Part shown: piece by piece, positions 42,009 through 50,739 of the stretch
Layout of the letters: each line of letters starts with the position of its first letter
Numbering within the stretch: position 1 is the first letter of the stretch
Assembly (NCBI RefSeq): GCF_001187535.1
Contig: NZ_LFIO01000367.1
Location: 1-64,000 of the forward strand
Direction: 5' to 3'
DNA length: 64,000 nucleotides
Source of the DNA: Rhizobium ecuadorense
GTDB lineage: Bacteria; Pseudomonadota; Alphaproteobacteria; Rhizobiales; Rhizobiaceae
Notes under the pieces: generated by a model
Databases searched by the model: none
What the model was told of the DNA's origin: nothing
The model's input: the letters and a program-made list of their open reading frames with translations, nothing else
Program-made: the position numbers and the translations under genes

Positions 42009-42872
42009 TTATATTCCGTAAGCCTGCATCACGTTGTCGCTCTCGTCGCTCCTGCCCTTGGCATTGAGGCCATTATCGACCAGCCCGTGCCAGGCATGAT
42101 GCAGGCCTTCCCGCTCGTGTACGACGCGATTGCGTCCGAGCGCCTTGGCGAGGTAGAGCGCCCGGTCTGCCGAAGCATAGACCGCCTGCTTGCTGCGCCC
42201 GGCGGCGAGATCGGCAACACCACCGGAAACGGTGATGCGGATATCGTGCCCTTCGGCCGCGATGGCGCCGCTTGCGATCCGGGTCCGGACACCTTCGATG
42301 CGCTCCATCCGCGCCTCCAGCGGCTCGCCGGAGATGATGACACCGAACTCCTCCCCACCCAGTCTTGCGACGACGGACATGTCATCGAAGGCGGATATAA
42401 GCATGGCCGAAACCGCGGTGATGACGGCATCGCCGCAGCCATGGCCGAAGCGATCATTGATCGCCTTGAAGCGATCGACATCGAAAATAACCAGCGAGGC
42501 GTTGCCCTCGGTGTTTTCGAGCGCTTCCGTGAAGGCACGGCGGTTCAACAGGCCCGAAAGCGTGTCCGTGCGGCTGAGCTTTTCGAACTCGGCCCGCGAC
42601 AGCGTCAGCTCATGCAGGGCAAAACCGGCGGCCAGCGACAGCATGCCGGAAACCGTGCCGCCGACGAGCCAGGAAAAAATCGCGCCGAAACCGATCGCGT
42701 GCCAGAGCGTCACCGGCAGCAGCCCAAGAAGCCTGAGCGGCGGTATGGTCAGCGCCATGATGACGCCGGAGAGAATGATCGTGAGAAAGCTCATCTTCAA
42801 TGCAAAGACATAGACATTCCCGCGATATTGAAAATTGCCGAAATCGGCCTGCAGCGACATCCAGTTTCTCAT
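42009..42872 (-). CDS. Membrane-bound diguanylate cyclase (GGDEF) inside urease block
   Basis: 287 residues from the ATG at 42872. Two hydrophobic segments (about residues 22-48 and 52-80) precede a GGDEF domain with the active site GGEEF (VVARLGGEEFGVIIS). The RxxD inhibitory site five residues before GGEEF is absent, so product inhibition is unlikely. Expected to make cyclic-di-GMP at the inner membrane. It lies between DUF2459 and ureE on the same strand but with a 330-base gap upstream and 87 bases downstream, so it may be its own transcript. Confidence 0.88.
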   Translation of the reverse strand: MRNWMSLQADFGNFQYRGNVYVFALKMSFLTIILSGVIMALTIPPLRLLGLLPVTLWHAIGFGAIFSWLVGGTVSGMLSLAAGFALHELTLSRAEFEKLSRTDTLSGLLNRRAFTEALENTEGNASLVIFDVDRFKAINDRFGHGCGDAVITAVSAMLISAFDDMSVVARLGGEEFGVIISGEPLEARMERIEGVRTRIASGAIAAEGHDIRITVSGGVADLAAGRSKQAVYASADRALYLAKALGRNRVVHEREGLHHAWHGLVDNGLNAKGRSDESDNVMQAYGI

Positions 42873-43202
42873 GAGAATCAACCTTCCTGCCCGGCGTTTC
42901 AAAGCATTGATAGGAGCCCAATTGCTGCGGGTGTCTTAATCCACTCGTTAAAATTCGAACGGTTTCGGACCTTTCGGTGGACAGATTTTTTCTAGCAGGA
43001 GATGCAGCCTTCCGATCCCTGAATCGAACAGTGCAGAGAGACACTTAGATGGTTGATTTTAAACAGCTTTATCGGGCCGCACCGCGAGGCTGTTCCAGAA
43101 TGGTCTAACTGGAAAAAATACCGGTCTTTCCAGCGATTTTTACAACCTGGTGGAGAGTAGCTTTTACAATTCACTTTAAGAGCAGGCCGCCCGGCGGCTG
43201 GT
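42873..43202. other. Gap between DUF2459 gene and GGDEF gene
   Basis: 330 bases without a supported gene. A small GC hairpin (GCCGCC/GGCGGC, about 43186-43199) sits just after the DUF2459 stop; the rest should hold the promoter of the GGDEF gene. No EcfG-type, IRO or other box was recognised. Confidence 0.5.
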
Positions 43203-43880
43203 TCAATTGTAGACACTCACAGACAATCGCAATGATTGTGGAAGCGGGTTCCATAAACCGGTCCTGAGCCCCGCCGAGCGGAGCGCGGCAGCCGTCCAGG
43301 TGTTACAGCCGAAGAGGGCATTGAAATATCCCTTGGCCTCGAAGAACCGGTCGATCTCGCCGTAACCCGCATCCGCGATCGGCGCCACCACGCCCGCGTC
43401 GCGAACGAAGCTGTCCGCGATAAAATTGCGCAGTCGCGCCAGTTGATCGTCACTGACGTCGAATGCCGCAACGCTCGGCTGCGGCTCGGTGATATCACCG
43501 GCAAGGTCCACATGCAGCACCGAACGGTCGATCGTCAGCGCCCGCAGCACCGGCAGCGGCTTCAGCTCCGCCCAGCTCGGGGTTTCCAGATAGAAGGCGC
43601 GGCCGCCCCAGCCGATAATGAGCCATTCCGCATCCGGATGGCCGAGGGGAAAACCGGTCTCGGCGAGAAAGGAAAAGGCAGCCCGCGTCTCCTCGTCGAG
43701 TGGAATGGCGATATCGGTATGGATTGGTCCGGACAGCAGGAGAATCCGATGCGCCGCAGCCGACGACGCCTTGACCGGGGCAATCAGCGGCCGGGGAATG
43801 AAGGTTCCGCAGGCCGCCAGAAACACGAGCAGGAATACGGCCCGCAACAGCCAGCGGATGCCTGTCATCATCGGAGCCAT
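43203..43880 (-). CDS. DUF2459 (TIGR02117) family exported protein
   Basis: 225 residues. N-terminal hydrophobic segment (WLLRAVFLLVFLAACGTF) with a possible lipobox LAAC, so likely a membrane-anchored periplasmic protein. Family-like motifs: ILLLSGPIHTDIAIPL, EWLIIGWGGRAFYLETPSW and YFNALFGCNTWTAAALRSAGL. The Cys-Asn-Thr-Trp with upstream His suggests a papain/NlpC-like fold. Function unknown. It follows ureC by 23 bases, so it is in the urease transcript. ATG at 43868 is an alternative start. Confidence 0.82.
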   Translation of the reverse strand: MAPMMTGIRWLLRAVFLLVFLAACGTFIPRPLIAPVKASSAAAHRILLLSGPIHTDIAIPLDEETRAAFSFLAETGFPLGHPDAEWLIIGWGGRAFYLETPSWAELKPLPVLRALTIDRSVLHVDLAGDITEPQPSVAAFDVSDDQLARLRNFIADSFVRDAGVVAPIADAGYGEIDRFFEAKGYFNALFGCNTWTAAALRSAGLRTGLWNPLPQSLRLSVSVYN

Positions 43881-43903
43881 CCGTCATACAGAGGGCCGCG
43901 TGT

Positions 43904-45616
43904 CTAAAACAGGAAATAGCGCTGCGCCATCGGCAGCACTGTCGCCGGCTCGCATGTCAGCAATTCACCGTTCGCCCTGACCTCGTAGGTCTCCGGATCG
44001 ACCTCGATTTCCGGTGTCAGGTCGTTGTGAATCATCGAGGCCTTGGAGATGCCGCCACGGGTATTCTTCACCGCCACGAGTTGCTTGGCGACCCCGAGCC
44101 GGCCCTTCAGGCCGGCATCGAGCGAGGCCTGGCTGACGAAGGTGACGGAGGAATTGGTGAGGCTCCGGCCATAGGAGGCGAACATCGGCCGATAATGCAC
44201 CGGCTGCGGCGTCGGGATCGAGGCATTCGGATCGCCCATCGGGGCGGCGGCGATCGAGCCGCCGAGCAGCACCATGTCGGGCTTCACCCCGAAGAAGGCC
44301 GGGTTCCAGAGCACGAGGTCGGCGCGCTTGCCGACTTCGACAGAGCCGATCTCGTGGCTGAGGCCGTGGGCGATCGCCGGGTTGATCGTATATTTGGCGA
44401 TATAGCGGCGGACGCGGAAATTGTCGTTGTCGCCCTTTTCCTCCTTCAGCCGGCCGCGCTGGCGCTTCATCTTGTCGGCCGTCTGCCAGGTGCGGATCGC
44501 CACCTCGCCGACGCGGCCCATGGCCTGGCTGTCGGACGAGATGATCGAGAAGGCGCCGATATCGTGCAATATGTCTTCGGCAGCGATCGTCTCCTTGCGG
44601 ATGCGGCTTTCGGCAAAGGCGATATCCTCGGGGATCGATGGCGACAAATGATGGCAGACCATCAGCATGTCGAGATGTTCGGCGATCGTATTGACCGTGT
44701 AGGGCCGGGTCGGATTGGTCGACGACGGAATGACGTTCGGCTGGCCGCAGATCTTGATGATGTCGGGCGCGTGTCCGCCACCTGCCCCTTCCGTGTGGAA
44801 GGCATGGATTGTGCGGCCCTTGATCGCGCCGATCGTATCCTCGACGAAGCCGCTTTCGTTCAGCGTATCGGTGTGGATCATCACCTGCACGTCATATTCG
44901 TCGGCGACCGACAGGCAGCAGTCGATGGCGCCTGGAGTCGTGCCCCAATCCTCGTGCAGCTTCAGCGAGGTGGCGCCGGCCAGCACCATCTCGGTCAGCG
45001 CCCCCGGCAGCGAGGCATTGCCCTTGCCGGCAAAGGCAAGGTTCATCGGGAAGGCATCGGCCGCTTCGATCATGCGCGCAAGATGCCAGGGACCGGGCGT
45101 GCAGGTGGTGGCGAGCGTGCCGTGGGCCGGCCCGGTGCCGCCGCCGAGCATGCAGGTCATGCCCGACATCAGCGCTTCCTCCATCTGCTGCGGCGCGATG
45201 AAGTGGATATGGCTGTCCATGCCGCCGGCAGTGACGATTTTGCCTTCGGCGGCGATCGCCTCCGTGCCCGGCCCGACGATGATATTCACACCGGGCTGCA
45301 TATCGGGATTGCCCGCCTTGCCGATCGCGACGATGCGGCCGTCCTTAAGGCCGATATCGGCCTTGTAGATGCCGGAGTGATCGACGATCACCGCATTGGT
45401 GATGACGGTATCGACCGCGCCGTCCGCCCGCGTCACCTGGCTCTGGCCCATGCCGTCACGGATCACCTTGCCGCCGCCGAACTTCACCTCCTCGCCATAG
45501 GTGGTGAAATCCTTTTCGATCTCGATGAAGAGTTCCGTATCGGCAAGGCGCACCTTGTCGCCGGTCGTCGGTCCGAACATGCCGGCATAGGCGGCGCGCG
45601 AGATCTTGTAGGGCAT
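43904..45616 (-). CDS. ureC: Urease alpha subunit
   Basis: 570 residues, full length. Nickel ligands and active-site residues: [10 protein letters not shown] (His pair), [15 protein letters not shown] (carbamylated Lys), [28 protein letters not shown], the flap [22 protein letters not shown] and SSDSQAMGR (Asp). It hydrolyses urea to ammonia and carbamate with UreA and UreB. Separated from ureB by two unrelated genes and a pair of palindromic repeats at 45644-45758. Confidence 0.97.
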   Translation of the reverse strand: MPYKISRAAYAGMFGPTTGDKVRLADTELFIEIEKDFTTYGEEVKFGGGKVIRDGMGQSQVTRADGAVDTVITNAVIVDHSGIYKADIGLKDGRIVAIGKAGNPDMQPGVNIIVGPGTEAIAAEGKIVTAGGMDSHIHFIAPQQMEEALMSGMTCMLGGGTGPAHGTLATTCTPGPWHLARMIEAADAFPMNLAFAGKGNASLPGALTEMVLAGATSLKLHEDWGTTPGAIDCCLSVADEYDVQVMIHTDTLNESGFVEDTIGAIKGRTIHAFHTEGAGGGHAPDIIKICGQPNVIPSSTNPTRPYTVNTIAEHLDMLMVCHHLSPSIPEDIAFAESRIRKETIAAEDILHDIGAFSIISSDSQAMGRVGEVAIRTWQTADKMKRQRGRLKEEKGDNDNFRVRRYIAKYTINPAIAHGLSHEIGSVEVGKRADLVLWNPAFFGVKPDMVLLGGSIAAAPMGDPNASIPTPQPVHYRPMFASYGRSLTNSSVTFVSQASLDAGLKGRLGVAKQLVAVKNTRGGISKASMIHNDLTPEIEVDPETYEVRANGELLTCEPATVLPMAQRYFLF

Positions 45617-45643
45617 CCATCAGGCTCCGTGGGAGGAAGAGAC

Positions 45644-45695
45644 TAGAGCATGATGCCGAAAAGTGTGAGCGGTTTTCGGACGACATCATGCTCTA
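45644..45695. repeat. RIME-like palindromic repeat, element 1
   Basis: 52 bases. Outer arms TAGAGCATGATG/CATCATGCTCTA and inner arms CCGAAAA/TTTTCGG. This layout matches the short palindromic intergenic elements (RIME type) known from rhizobia. It lies between the sialyltransferase-like gene and ureC and would form a strong hairpin in the urease mRNA. Confidence 0.75.
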
Positions 45696-45706
45696 ACTCT
45701 TTAATT

Positions 45707-45758
45707 TAGAACAGGATTCAGATTTTAGGCCAACCGGGCCTAAAATCATCCTGTTCTA
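45707..45758. repeat. Palindromic repeat, element 2, forming the 3' end of a gene
   Basis: 52 bases. Outer arms TAGAACAGGAT/ATCCTGTTCTA and inner arms GATTTTAGGCC/GGCCTAAAATC, only 3 and 5 unpaired bases between them. The stop codon and about the last 13 codons of the gene at 45718-46371 lie inside it. Only 11 bases separate it from element 1. Confidence 0.85.
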
Positions 45759-46371
45759 GTGTTTTTCCGCCAAGCCGCCTGAGGCGGCCGGCAGCAATAT
45801 AACGATCGACGAGCTGCCGTTCGGCCGCAAACGGGTGCCATTCCCAACCGACGTGGCCAAAGCCAGCCAGCATCACGTCGGCCTCGGCATATTTGTCCAG
45901 CACTTCGGCGATGACGATCATGCCGCTGCTCGGCACCACATAGGGCGCCGGCGCAAAGGCCGAAAGCGAGGCGTCAACCGCTTCGTGGACCGCCTTGCCG
46001 ATGACGGCATGCGTCTTGCCGGTCTCCGCGCAGAAGGCAGCGAACGCGTCCGTATAATCGTCGCAGAAATCGTCGAGATCGGGATGCGAGACGGCAAGCG
46101 GCGCCCGCATCGCGGCGAATTTTTCCGGGTCGCGCACGCTCCAGATTTCGCGGGCCGAAACGACGCCGGGATGGGCACGCCATTGCGGCGCGCCGAGCAT
46201 CGCCTTTGCCGGCCGGCCGGTATTGCAGACCGCAACGGCATCCGTCCGGCTGCCGCCGGTCCCGTAGGAACGGCAATCGTTGAAGCGGATGACGAAATCG
46301 GCGGCATCGATCACACCTGCTTCCGCCTGTGCGACCTCACCATTGCCGACGATCATGATCTTCTTGATCAC
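45718..46371 (-). CDS. Urease-operon accessory protein with sialyltransferase (GT29)-like motifs
   Basis: 217 residues from a GTG at 46371 (a Met at 46356 is possible). The start IMIVGNGEVAQAEAGVIDAADFVIRFNDC with GTGGSRTDAV resembles sialylmotif L of GT29 enzymes. VVPSSGMIVIAEVLDKYAEADVMLAGFGH resembles the S motif, and HVGWEWHPFAAE the distal His/Glu motif. No membrane anchor or signal, so it is cytosolic. Rhizobial urease clusters carry this gene under the label urease operon accessory protein; I know no assay. The last ~13 residues (from about Leu205) are encoded by a palindromic repeat. Confidence 0.75.
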   Translation of the reverse strand: MIKKIMIVGNGEVAQAEAGVIDAADFVIRFNDCRSYGTGGSRTDAVAVCNTGRPAKAMLGAPQWRAHPGVVSAREIWSVRDPEKFAAMRAPLAVSHPDLDDFCDDYTDAFAAFCAETGKTHAVIGKAVHEAVDASLSAFAPAPYVVPSSGMIVIAEVLDKYAEADVMLAGFGHVGWEWHPFAAERQLVDRYIAAGRLRRLGGKTLEQDDFRPGWPKI

Positions 46372-46372
46372 C

Positions 46373-46780
46373 TTAATTGCTCATCGTGTCTTCGAGCTCT
46401 TTCAGCTCTTTCGTGCGTTTGTCGGTGATATTGGCGAGGCACCCGGCGACCAGCATCGGCTCCATCGTGCCGCCGCGGGCCTGGAAACCGAAGGCGTCGC
46501 ATTCGGCGTCGCGGTAATCGATCCAGGCGCGCTGCGCCTTGACCAGCGCCTGCTCCGCACCTTTCATGTCGTCATCGAGATCCTTGTCGACCGCCGCCAA
46601 GGTGGCGCGGGTCTTCTTATATTGCACATTCAGAGCCTTGTCGGCGGTCTCGTGGCGCGCCGACTCGCAAGAAGTCATATCCGATTGCGTCTTGGGATTC
46701 TGGCAATCGATATCCTGAGAGGAAGCGCGATCAGCCATCAGCAGCATCGCCGCCCCGATCAGGCAGATATTCAAACGCAT
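46373..46780 (-). CDS. LprI-like (DUF1311) exported protein
   Basis: 135 residues. Signal peptide MRLNICLIGAAMLLMADRASS, then the LprI/DUF1311 pattern: DIDCQNPKTQSDMTSCESARHETADKALNVQYKKTRATL with conserved Cys, and WIDYRDAECDAFGFQARGG ... CLANITDKRTKELKEL. Members are periplasmic, some inhibit lysozyme. Four Cys could pair as disulphides. Lies 12 bases after ureB in the same transcript; a connection with urease is not known. Confidence 0.85.
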   Translation of the reverse strand: MRLNICLIGAAMLLMADRASSQDIDCQNPKTQSDMTSCESARHETADKALNVQYKKTRATLAAVDKDLDDDMKGAEQALVKAQRAWIDYRDAECDAFGFQARGGTMEPMLVAGCLANITDKRTKELKELEDTMSN

Positions 46781-46792
46781 GCATCCCTCCCG

Positions 46793-47098
46793 TTAAAGCT
46801 TGCCCATCACCAGCTGACGGAAGCCATAAACTTCGCGCTTGCCGGAAAGCGGGATCAGCGTCACCGAGCGCGTCTGTCCCGGCTCGAAGCGCACCGCAGT
46901 TCCCGCCGGAATATCCAGCCGCTTGCCATGCGCCGCCGCCCGGTCGAAGGAGAGCCCAGCATTGGTCTCGGCGAAATGATAGTGGCTACCGACCTGCACC
47001 GGCCGGTCGCCGGTATTGGACACCTCCAGCGTCACCGTCGGCGCGCCGGTATTCAGTTCGATGTCGCCGCTTGCGGCAATGATCTCGCCCGGAATCAT
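46793..47098 (-). CDS. ureB: Urease beta subunit
   Basis: 101 residues: [16 protein letters not shown] at the start, [24 protein letters not shown] (beta-sandwich core with conserved His), [27 protein letters not shown]. Separate 100-residue gamma, 101-residue beta and 570-residue alpha chains are the three-subunit bacterial urease form. Confidence 0.97.
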   Translation of the reverse strand: MIPGEIIAASGDIELNTGAPTVTLEVSNTGDRPVQVGSHYHFAETNAGLSFDRAAAHGKRLDIPAGTAVRFEPGQTRSVTLIPLSGKREVYGFRQLVMGKL

Positions 47099-47107
47099 AT
47101 TATCTCC

Positions 47108-47359
47108 TTAAGCGGCCCTGGGCGCGCAGCCCTCGGCCTTCAGCACACGTTTCGTCGACGCCGGATGTTTGGCGAGCATATCAGCCGGTCGGATGGGTCT
47201 GGCAACTAGATTGCCGCCGCAGTTGGGGCAGACGCCCTTCAGCACGCCATCGACGCAATCGGCGCAGAAGGTGCATTCATAGGTGCAGATCCGTGCCTCG
47301 CTGCTTTCCGGCGGCAGATCCTTGTCGCAACATTCGCAATTGGGCCTGAGCTCGAGCAT
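47108..47359 (-). CDS. DUF1272 protein with zinc-binding cysteines
   Basis: 83 residues from the ATG at 47359 (MLELRPNCECCDKDLPP); the longer reading adds non-family residues. DUF1272 layout with seven to nine cysteines: CECC, CTYECTFCADCVDGVLKGVCPNCGG, which should bind two zinc ions. No enzymatic role is known. Sits between ureA and ureB, 9-10 bases from each, so it is co-transcribed with urease. Confidence 0.85.
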   Translation of the reverse strand: MLELRPNCECCDKDLPPESSEARICTYECTFCADCVDGVLKGVCPNCGGNLVARPIRPADMLAKHPASTKRVLKAEGCAPRAA

Positions 47360-47369
47360 ATCAATCCCC

Positions 47370-47672
47370 TTAGCGGATCGGTTCATGGACGGTGACGAGC
47401 TTGGTGCCATCGGGGAATGTCGCCTCCACCTGCACGTCGTGGATCATCTCGGCAATGCCTTCCATCACCTGATCGCGGCCGATCACATGGGCGCCGGCCT
47501 CCATCAGCTCGGCGACCGGGCGGCCGTCGCGGGCGCCTTCGACGACGAAATCGCTGATCAGCGCGATCGCCTCGGGATAGTTCAGCTTGACGCCGCGCTC
47601 CAGCCGCCGCCGTGCCACCATCGCCGCCATGGATATCAGCAGCTTGTCTTTTTCTCTCGGAGTGAGGTTCAT
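47370..47672 (-). CDS. ureA: Urease gamma subunit
   Basis: 100 residues from the second of two adjacent ATGs (47672). [39 protein letters not shown], then [20 protein letters not shown] and [20 protein letters not shown], all canonical. AGGTAG upstream. ureD precedes it by 20 bases. Confidence 0.97.
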   Translation of the reverse strand: MNLTPREKDKLLISMAAMVARRRLERGVKLNYPEAIALISDFVVEGARDGRPVAELMEAGAHVIGRDQVMEGIAEMIHDVQVEATFPDGTKLVTVHEPIR

Positions 47673-47692
47673 CATCTACCTGCTTATTGAAC

Positions 47693-48514
47693 TCATAGAT
47701 TCCAGACTTTCGGCACGGGCGCACCATTGCGCAAGGCGGAAATGATCGGGATCAGGATTTTTCTGAGTGAGAAGCCGTCGGCTGCCGCAAGGCGGACGAC
47801 GAGCTTGCCGTCCCAGGCGCTCGCGCCGCCCATCGAACCTTCGACGAGCGGCCGCACCTTGCCGAGATAGGCTTCCGAAAGCGGTCCGGCATAAAGCAGC
47901 GTCGCAAAGGCCACTTGTCCGCCGAGCACCGCCTGACGTGCTGCCAAGGCAGTCACCCCTTCCGACAGCCTGAGCTCCTCGGCATGGATCAGCCGGCCCG
48001 AGCGGCGGATGCGCCAGCGGTCGCGGAAAAGCCCGGTCTCGACCGTCTCGCCCATCGCCTTGCGGCCGAGCAATATGGCCTCGACGGCCAGGAATTCGGA
48101 GTCTTCGTCAAGATCGACATCCAGCCGGCGAAAAAGTGCGGCACGATCGAAAAGGATCGTTTCCTGCGGCAGCCAGTCAACGCGGGCTTGGGCTCCGACC
48201 TTGATGCTGGTCGTCACCTCGGCTGTACCGGCCGATGCCTTGTAGATCTTTTCGCAGGCCTGGGTGGTGACGTCGATCTTCGTGCCGGCGCCGGCCACGA
48301 CGCTCCAGTCCATCCGATCGCCGCCAGTCAACCCGCCTGCTGTGTTGATGATGACGGCTTCCATCGAGGCATCGAACGTATCGGGCAGGCGGATCTTCGC
48401 CGCGCCTTCCTGATAGAGTTCACGCAGCCGCGTGCGACCATCCAGCAGCTTTGCCGCCAGATGCCCGCGTCCTTCCGCTCTTTGCGGTCTCGTGCCTGCC
48501 GCCGCAATCACCAT
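47693..48514 (-). CDS. ureD: Urease accessory protein UreD
   Basis: 273 residues from the ATG at 48514 ([17 protein letters not shown]). Upstream in-frame Met at 48658 adds 48 residues lacking family likeness. UreD signatures: [50 protein letters not shown] and [22 protein letters not shown]. It is the scaffold for the UreF-UreG nickel-loading complex. First gene of the urease part, 151 bases after urtE, so urease may have its own promoter or read through from urt. Confidence 0.95.
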   Translation of the reverse strand: MVIAAAGTRPQRAEGRGHLAAKLLDGRTRLRELYQEGAAKIRLPDTFDASMEAVIINTAGGLTGGDRMDWSVVAGAGTKIDVTTQACEKIYKASAGTAEVTTSIKVGAQARVDWLPQETILFDRAALFRRLDVDLDEDSEFLAVEAILLGRKAMGETVETGLFRDRWRIRRSGRLIHAEELRLSEGVTALAARQAVLGGQVAFATLLYAGPLSEAYLGKVRPLVEGSMGGASAWDGKLVVRLAAADGFSLRKILIPIISALRNGAPVPKVWNL

Positions 48515-48665
48515 CTCGTGCCTTTCGGTTGCGCCACCGGTTTTCCATTCAATCGTGCGGGTCACGGAAAGCAAGCAATTCCCATGCCGTCCAAGGATAG
48601 CCGCAGCCGAGCTGGCAGATTTGAAAGGCGCCCCGCCAGCTGCCGCAAAATGCAGCATTTGCCGA

Positions 48666-49373
48666 TCAGACGGTCAGGTGACGGCGGGCCTCCGGCGTAT
48701 CCAGCGTTTCGGCAAGGCCTTCATGAACGATCTCGCCACGATCCATGATGTAGACGTAATCGGCAAGCTCCCGGCAGAAGTCGAGATATTGTTCGACGAG
48801 CAGGATCGCCATGCCGGTGGAATCGCGGAGATAACGGATCGCCCGGCCGATATCCTTGATGATCGACGGCTGAATGCCCTCGGTCGGCTCGTCGAGCACC
48901 AGAATCCTCGGCCGCGTCACCATCGCCCGCCCGATCGCCAGCTGCTGCTGCTGGCCGCCGGAAAGATCGCCGCCGCGGCGCGACAGCATCGACTTCAGCA
49001 CCGGGAAGAGGCTGAAGATATCGTCGGGTATGTTGCGGTCGCGGCGGCCGAGCGGAGCAAAGCCGGTTTCGAGATTTTCCTTGACCGTCAGCAGCGGGAA
49101 AATTTCCCGCCCCTGTGGCACATAACCGATGCCCTGCTTGGCGCGGGCAAAGGGCGGCAGGCCGTTCAGCCTTGTATCGTTGAACGTGACGGTGCCGGCC
49201 GACAGCGGATGCTGGCCGGTCACGGCGCGCAGGAGCGAACTCTTGCCGACGCCGTTGCGCCCCAATACGCAGGTAATCCTGCCCATCTCCGCCTTGATGG
49301 AGACGCCGCGCAGCGCCTGTGCGGCGCCATAATGCAGATTTGCGTTTTCGACTGTCAGCATCCGTTCACCCAT
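48666..49373 (-). CDS. urtE: Urea ABC transporter ATPase UrtE
   Basis: 235 residues. Walker [18 protein letters not shown], signature [16 protein letters not shown], Walker [16 protein letters not shown], with the LivF-type C-terminus. UrtE pairs with UrtD to energise urea or short-chain amide import. ATG at 49361 is a possible alternative start. A TerB-like gene separates it from urtD. Confidence 0.92.
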   Translation of the reverse strand: MGERMLTVENANLHYGAAQALRGVSIKAEMGRITCVLGRNGVGKSSLLRAVTGQHPLSAGTVTFNDTRLNGLPPFARAKQGIGYVPQGREIFPLLTVKENLETGFAPLGRRDRNIPDDIFSLFPVLKSMLSRRGGDLSGGQQQQLAIGRAMVTRPRILVLDEPTEGIQPSIIKDIGRAIRYLRDSTGMAILLVEQYLDFCRELADYVYIMDRGEIVHEGLAETLDTPEARRHLTV

Positions 49374-49379
49374 TCCCCA

Positions 49380-49913
49380 TCAGTTCATCAGCGTCCGCCT
49401 CAGCATCTGCAGGGCGTGGTCCTGTTCTTTCGTTCTCTCGCCGCCGGCGACGGCCACGTCCTCGGCAATGCCGATCAATTGCTGACGCTCATGCATGTCG
49501 AGCGCCTTCATCCAGAGATCCCGGAACCGGCGGATCGGGTCTTCGGGACTGGTAACGTTCTTGGACGCCCACTCGGCAAAAACCAGCACCTCTTCCATAT
49601 CGCCCGGCCGGATGATGCCTTTCATGCGGTTGCGCACGACATCCTTCGCGGCCTCGAGATGGATCGGCTTTTCCTTGGCGAGGCAGAAGAAGAAAGCCAC
49701 TGCCGCAATCGCCGGATCGGCGATCGAGGCCAGCGGCGCTGCCTCCGCCTGCTTGCGCAACTTTCCGCGCTTATAGACGCCCCGCATGCGTTCGACGGAA
49801 TCGATGATCTCGCTTCCCGCTTCACGCATCATTTTCAAACGCCAATACCAGACGGCCGCGCCGCTGATCGCCACGACCAGAATGCCGAGAAAAGCCATGA
49901 TGAAACCCCACAA
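49380..49913 (-). CDS. Membrane-anchored TerB-like protein in urt operon
   Basis: 177 residues, one N-terminal membrane helix (about residues 5-24) and a cytoplasmic helical domain. The region FVEE-like DMEEVLVFAEWASKNVTSPED to MHERQQLIGIAEDVAVAGGERTKEQDHALQML resembles a TerB/tellurite-resistance-type helical bundle, with an Asp/Glu-rich turn that could bind metal. The match is by pattern, not certain. Located between urtD and urtE, ends 6 bases before urtE. Function unknown. Confidence 0.65.
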   Translation of the reverse strand: MWGFIMAFLGILVVAISGAAVWYWRLKMMREAGSEIIDSVERMRGVYKRGKLRKQAEAAPLASIADPAIAAVAFFFCLAKEKPIHLEAAKDVVRNRMKGIIRPGDMEEVLVFAEWASKNVTSPEDPIRRFRDLWMKALDMHERQQLIGIAEDVAVAGGERTKEQDHALQMLRRTLMN

Positions 49914-49974
49914 TAAAACCCGCCCGTTTTAGAGCGTTTTCTTTTGTCAGGTTCAAGCCTCTAAGTTGCATGGA

Positions 49975-50739
49975 TCACCGCCCCAGATAGTTCTCGATCA
50001 CCTTCGGATCGGAGCTGACGAAATCGATCGATCCCTCAGCCAGCACCGAGCCTTCCGCAAGGCAGGTCACCTTGACGCCGAGGTCGCGGATGAAGCCCAT
50101 ATCGTGTTCGACGACGACGACCGAGCGGGTCTTGGCAATGTCCTTCAGCAGGATCGCCGTCTCCGCCGTTTCCGCGTCGGTCATACCGGCCACCGGCTCG
50201 TCGACGAGCAGGAGCTTCGGCTCCTGCGCCAGCAGCATACCGATTTCCAGCCACTGCTTCTGCCCATGCGAAAGGTTGGCGGCCAGCTCGTCGCGGCGGT
50301 GCGTCAGCCGCACCGTTTCGAGGATCTCATCGATGCGGGCCTTGTCCTCACCCGAAAGCCGATAGAACAGCGTCGAAAACACCGAGCGGCGGCGGTTCAA
50401 CGCCAATTCCAGATTGTCCCAGACCGTATGGCTTTCGAACACCGTCGGCTTCTGGAATTTGCGGCCGATGCCGAGCTGGGCGATATCGGCCTCGTCCTTC
50501 TTGGTGAGATCGATCGTGCCGTTGAAGAACACTTCGCCCTCGTCGGGCCTGGTCTTGCCGGTGATGATATCCATCATCGTCGTCTTGCCGGCGCCGTTCG
50601 GGCCGATAATGGCGCGAAGCTCGCCGGGTTCGATGACGATCGACAGCGAATTCAATGCCTTGAAGCCATCGAAGGAAACCGAAACGCCGTTGAGATAAAG
50701 TACGCTGTTGGGTTTGACGTCGGGAATCACTGTGTTCAC
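49975..50739 (-). CDS. urtD: Urea ABC transporter ATPase UrtD
   Basis: 254 residues from a GTG that overlaps the urtC stop. Walker A GPNGAGKTTMMDIITGK, the LSHGQKQWLEIGMLL signature typical of UrtD (replacing LSGGQ), Walker B LLVDEPVAGMTDAE, and switch His in VEHDMGF. LivG-type. Works with UrtE on the UrtBC channel. Confidence 0.94.
   Translation of the reverse strand: MNTVIPDVKPNSVLYLNGVSVSFDGFKALNSLSIVIEPGELRAIIGPNGAGKTTMMDIITGKTRPDEGEVFFNGTIDLTKKDEADIAQLGIGRKFQKPTVFESHTVWDNLELALNRRRSVFSTLFYRLSGEDKARIDEILETVRLTHRRDELAANLSHGQKQWLEIGMLLAQEPKLLLVDEPVAGMTDAETAETAILLKDIAKTRSVVVVEHDMGFIRDLGVKVTCLAEGSVLAEGSIDFVSSDPKVIENYLGR

Noticed and set aside
40650..42995. 781-residue frame opposite ureF, ureE and the GGDEF gene
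   Set aside because: Antisense to three genes with strong family motifs; no domain of its own, low-complexity composition caused by the UreE repeat.
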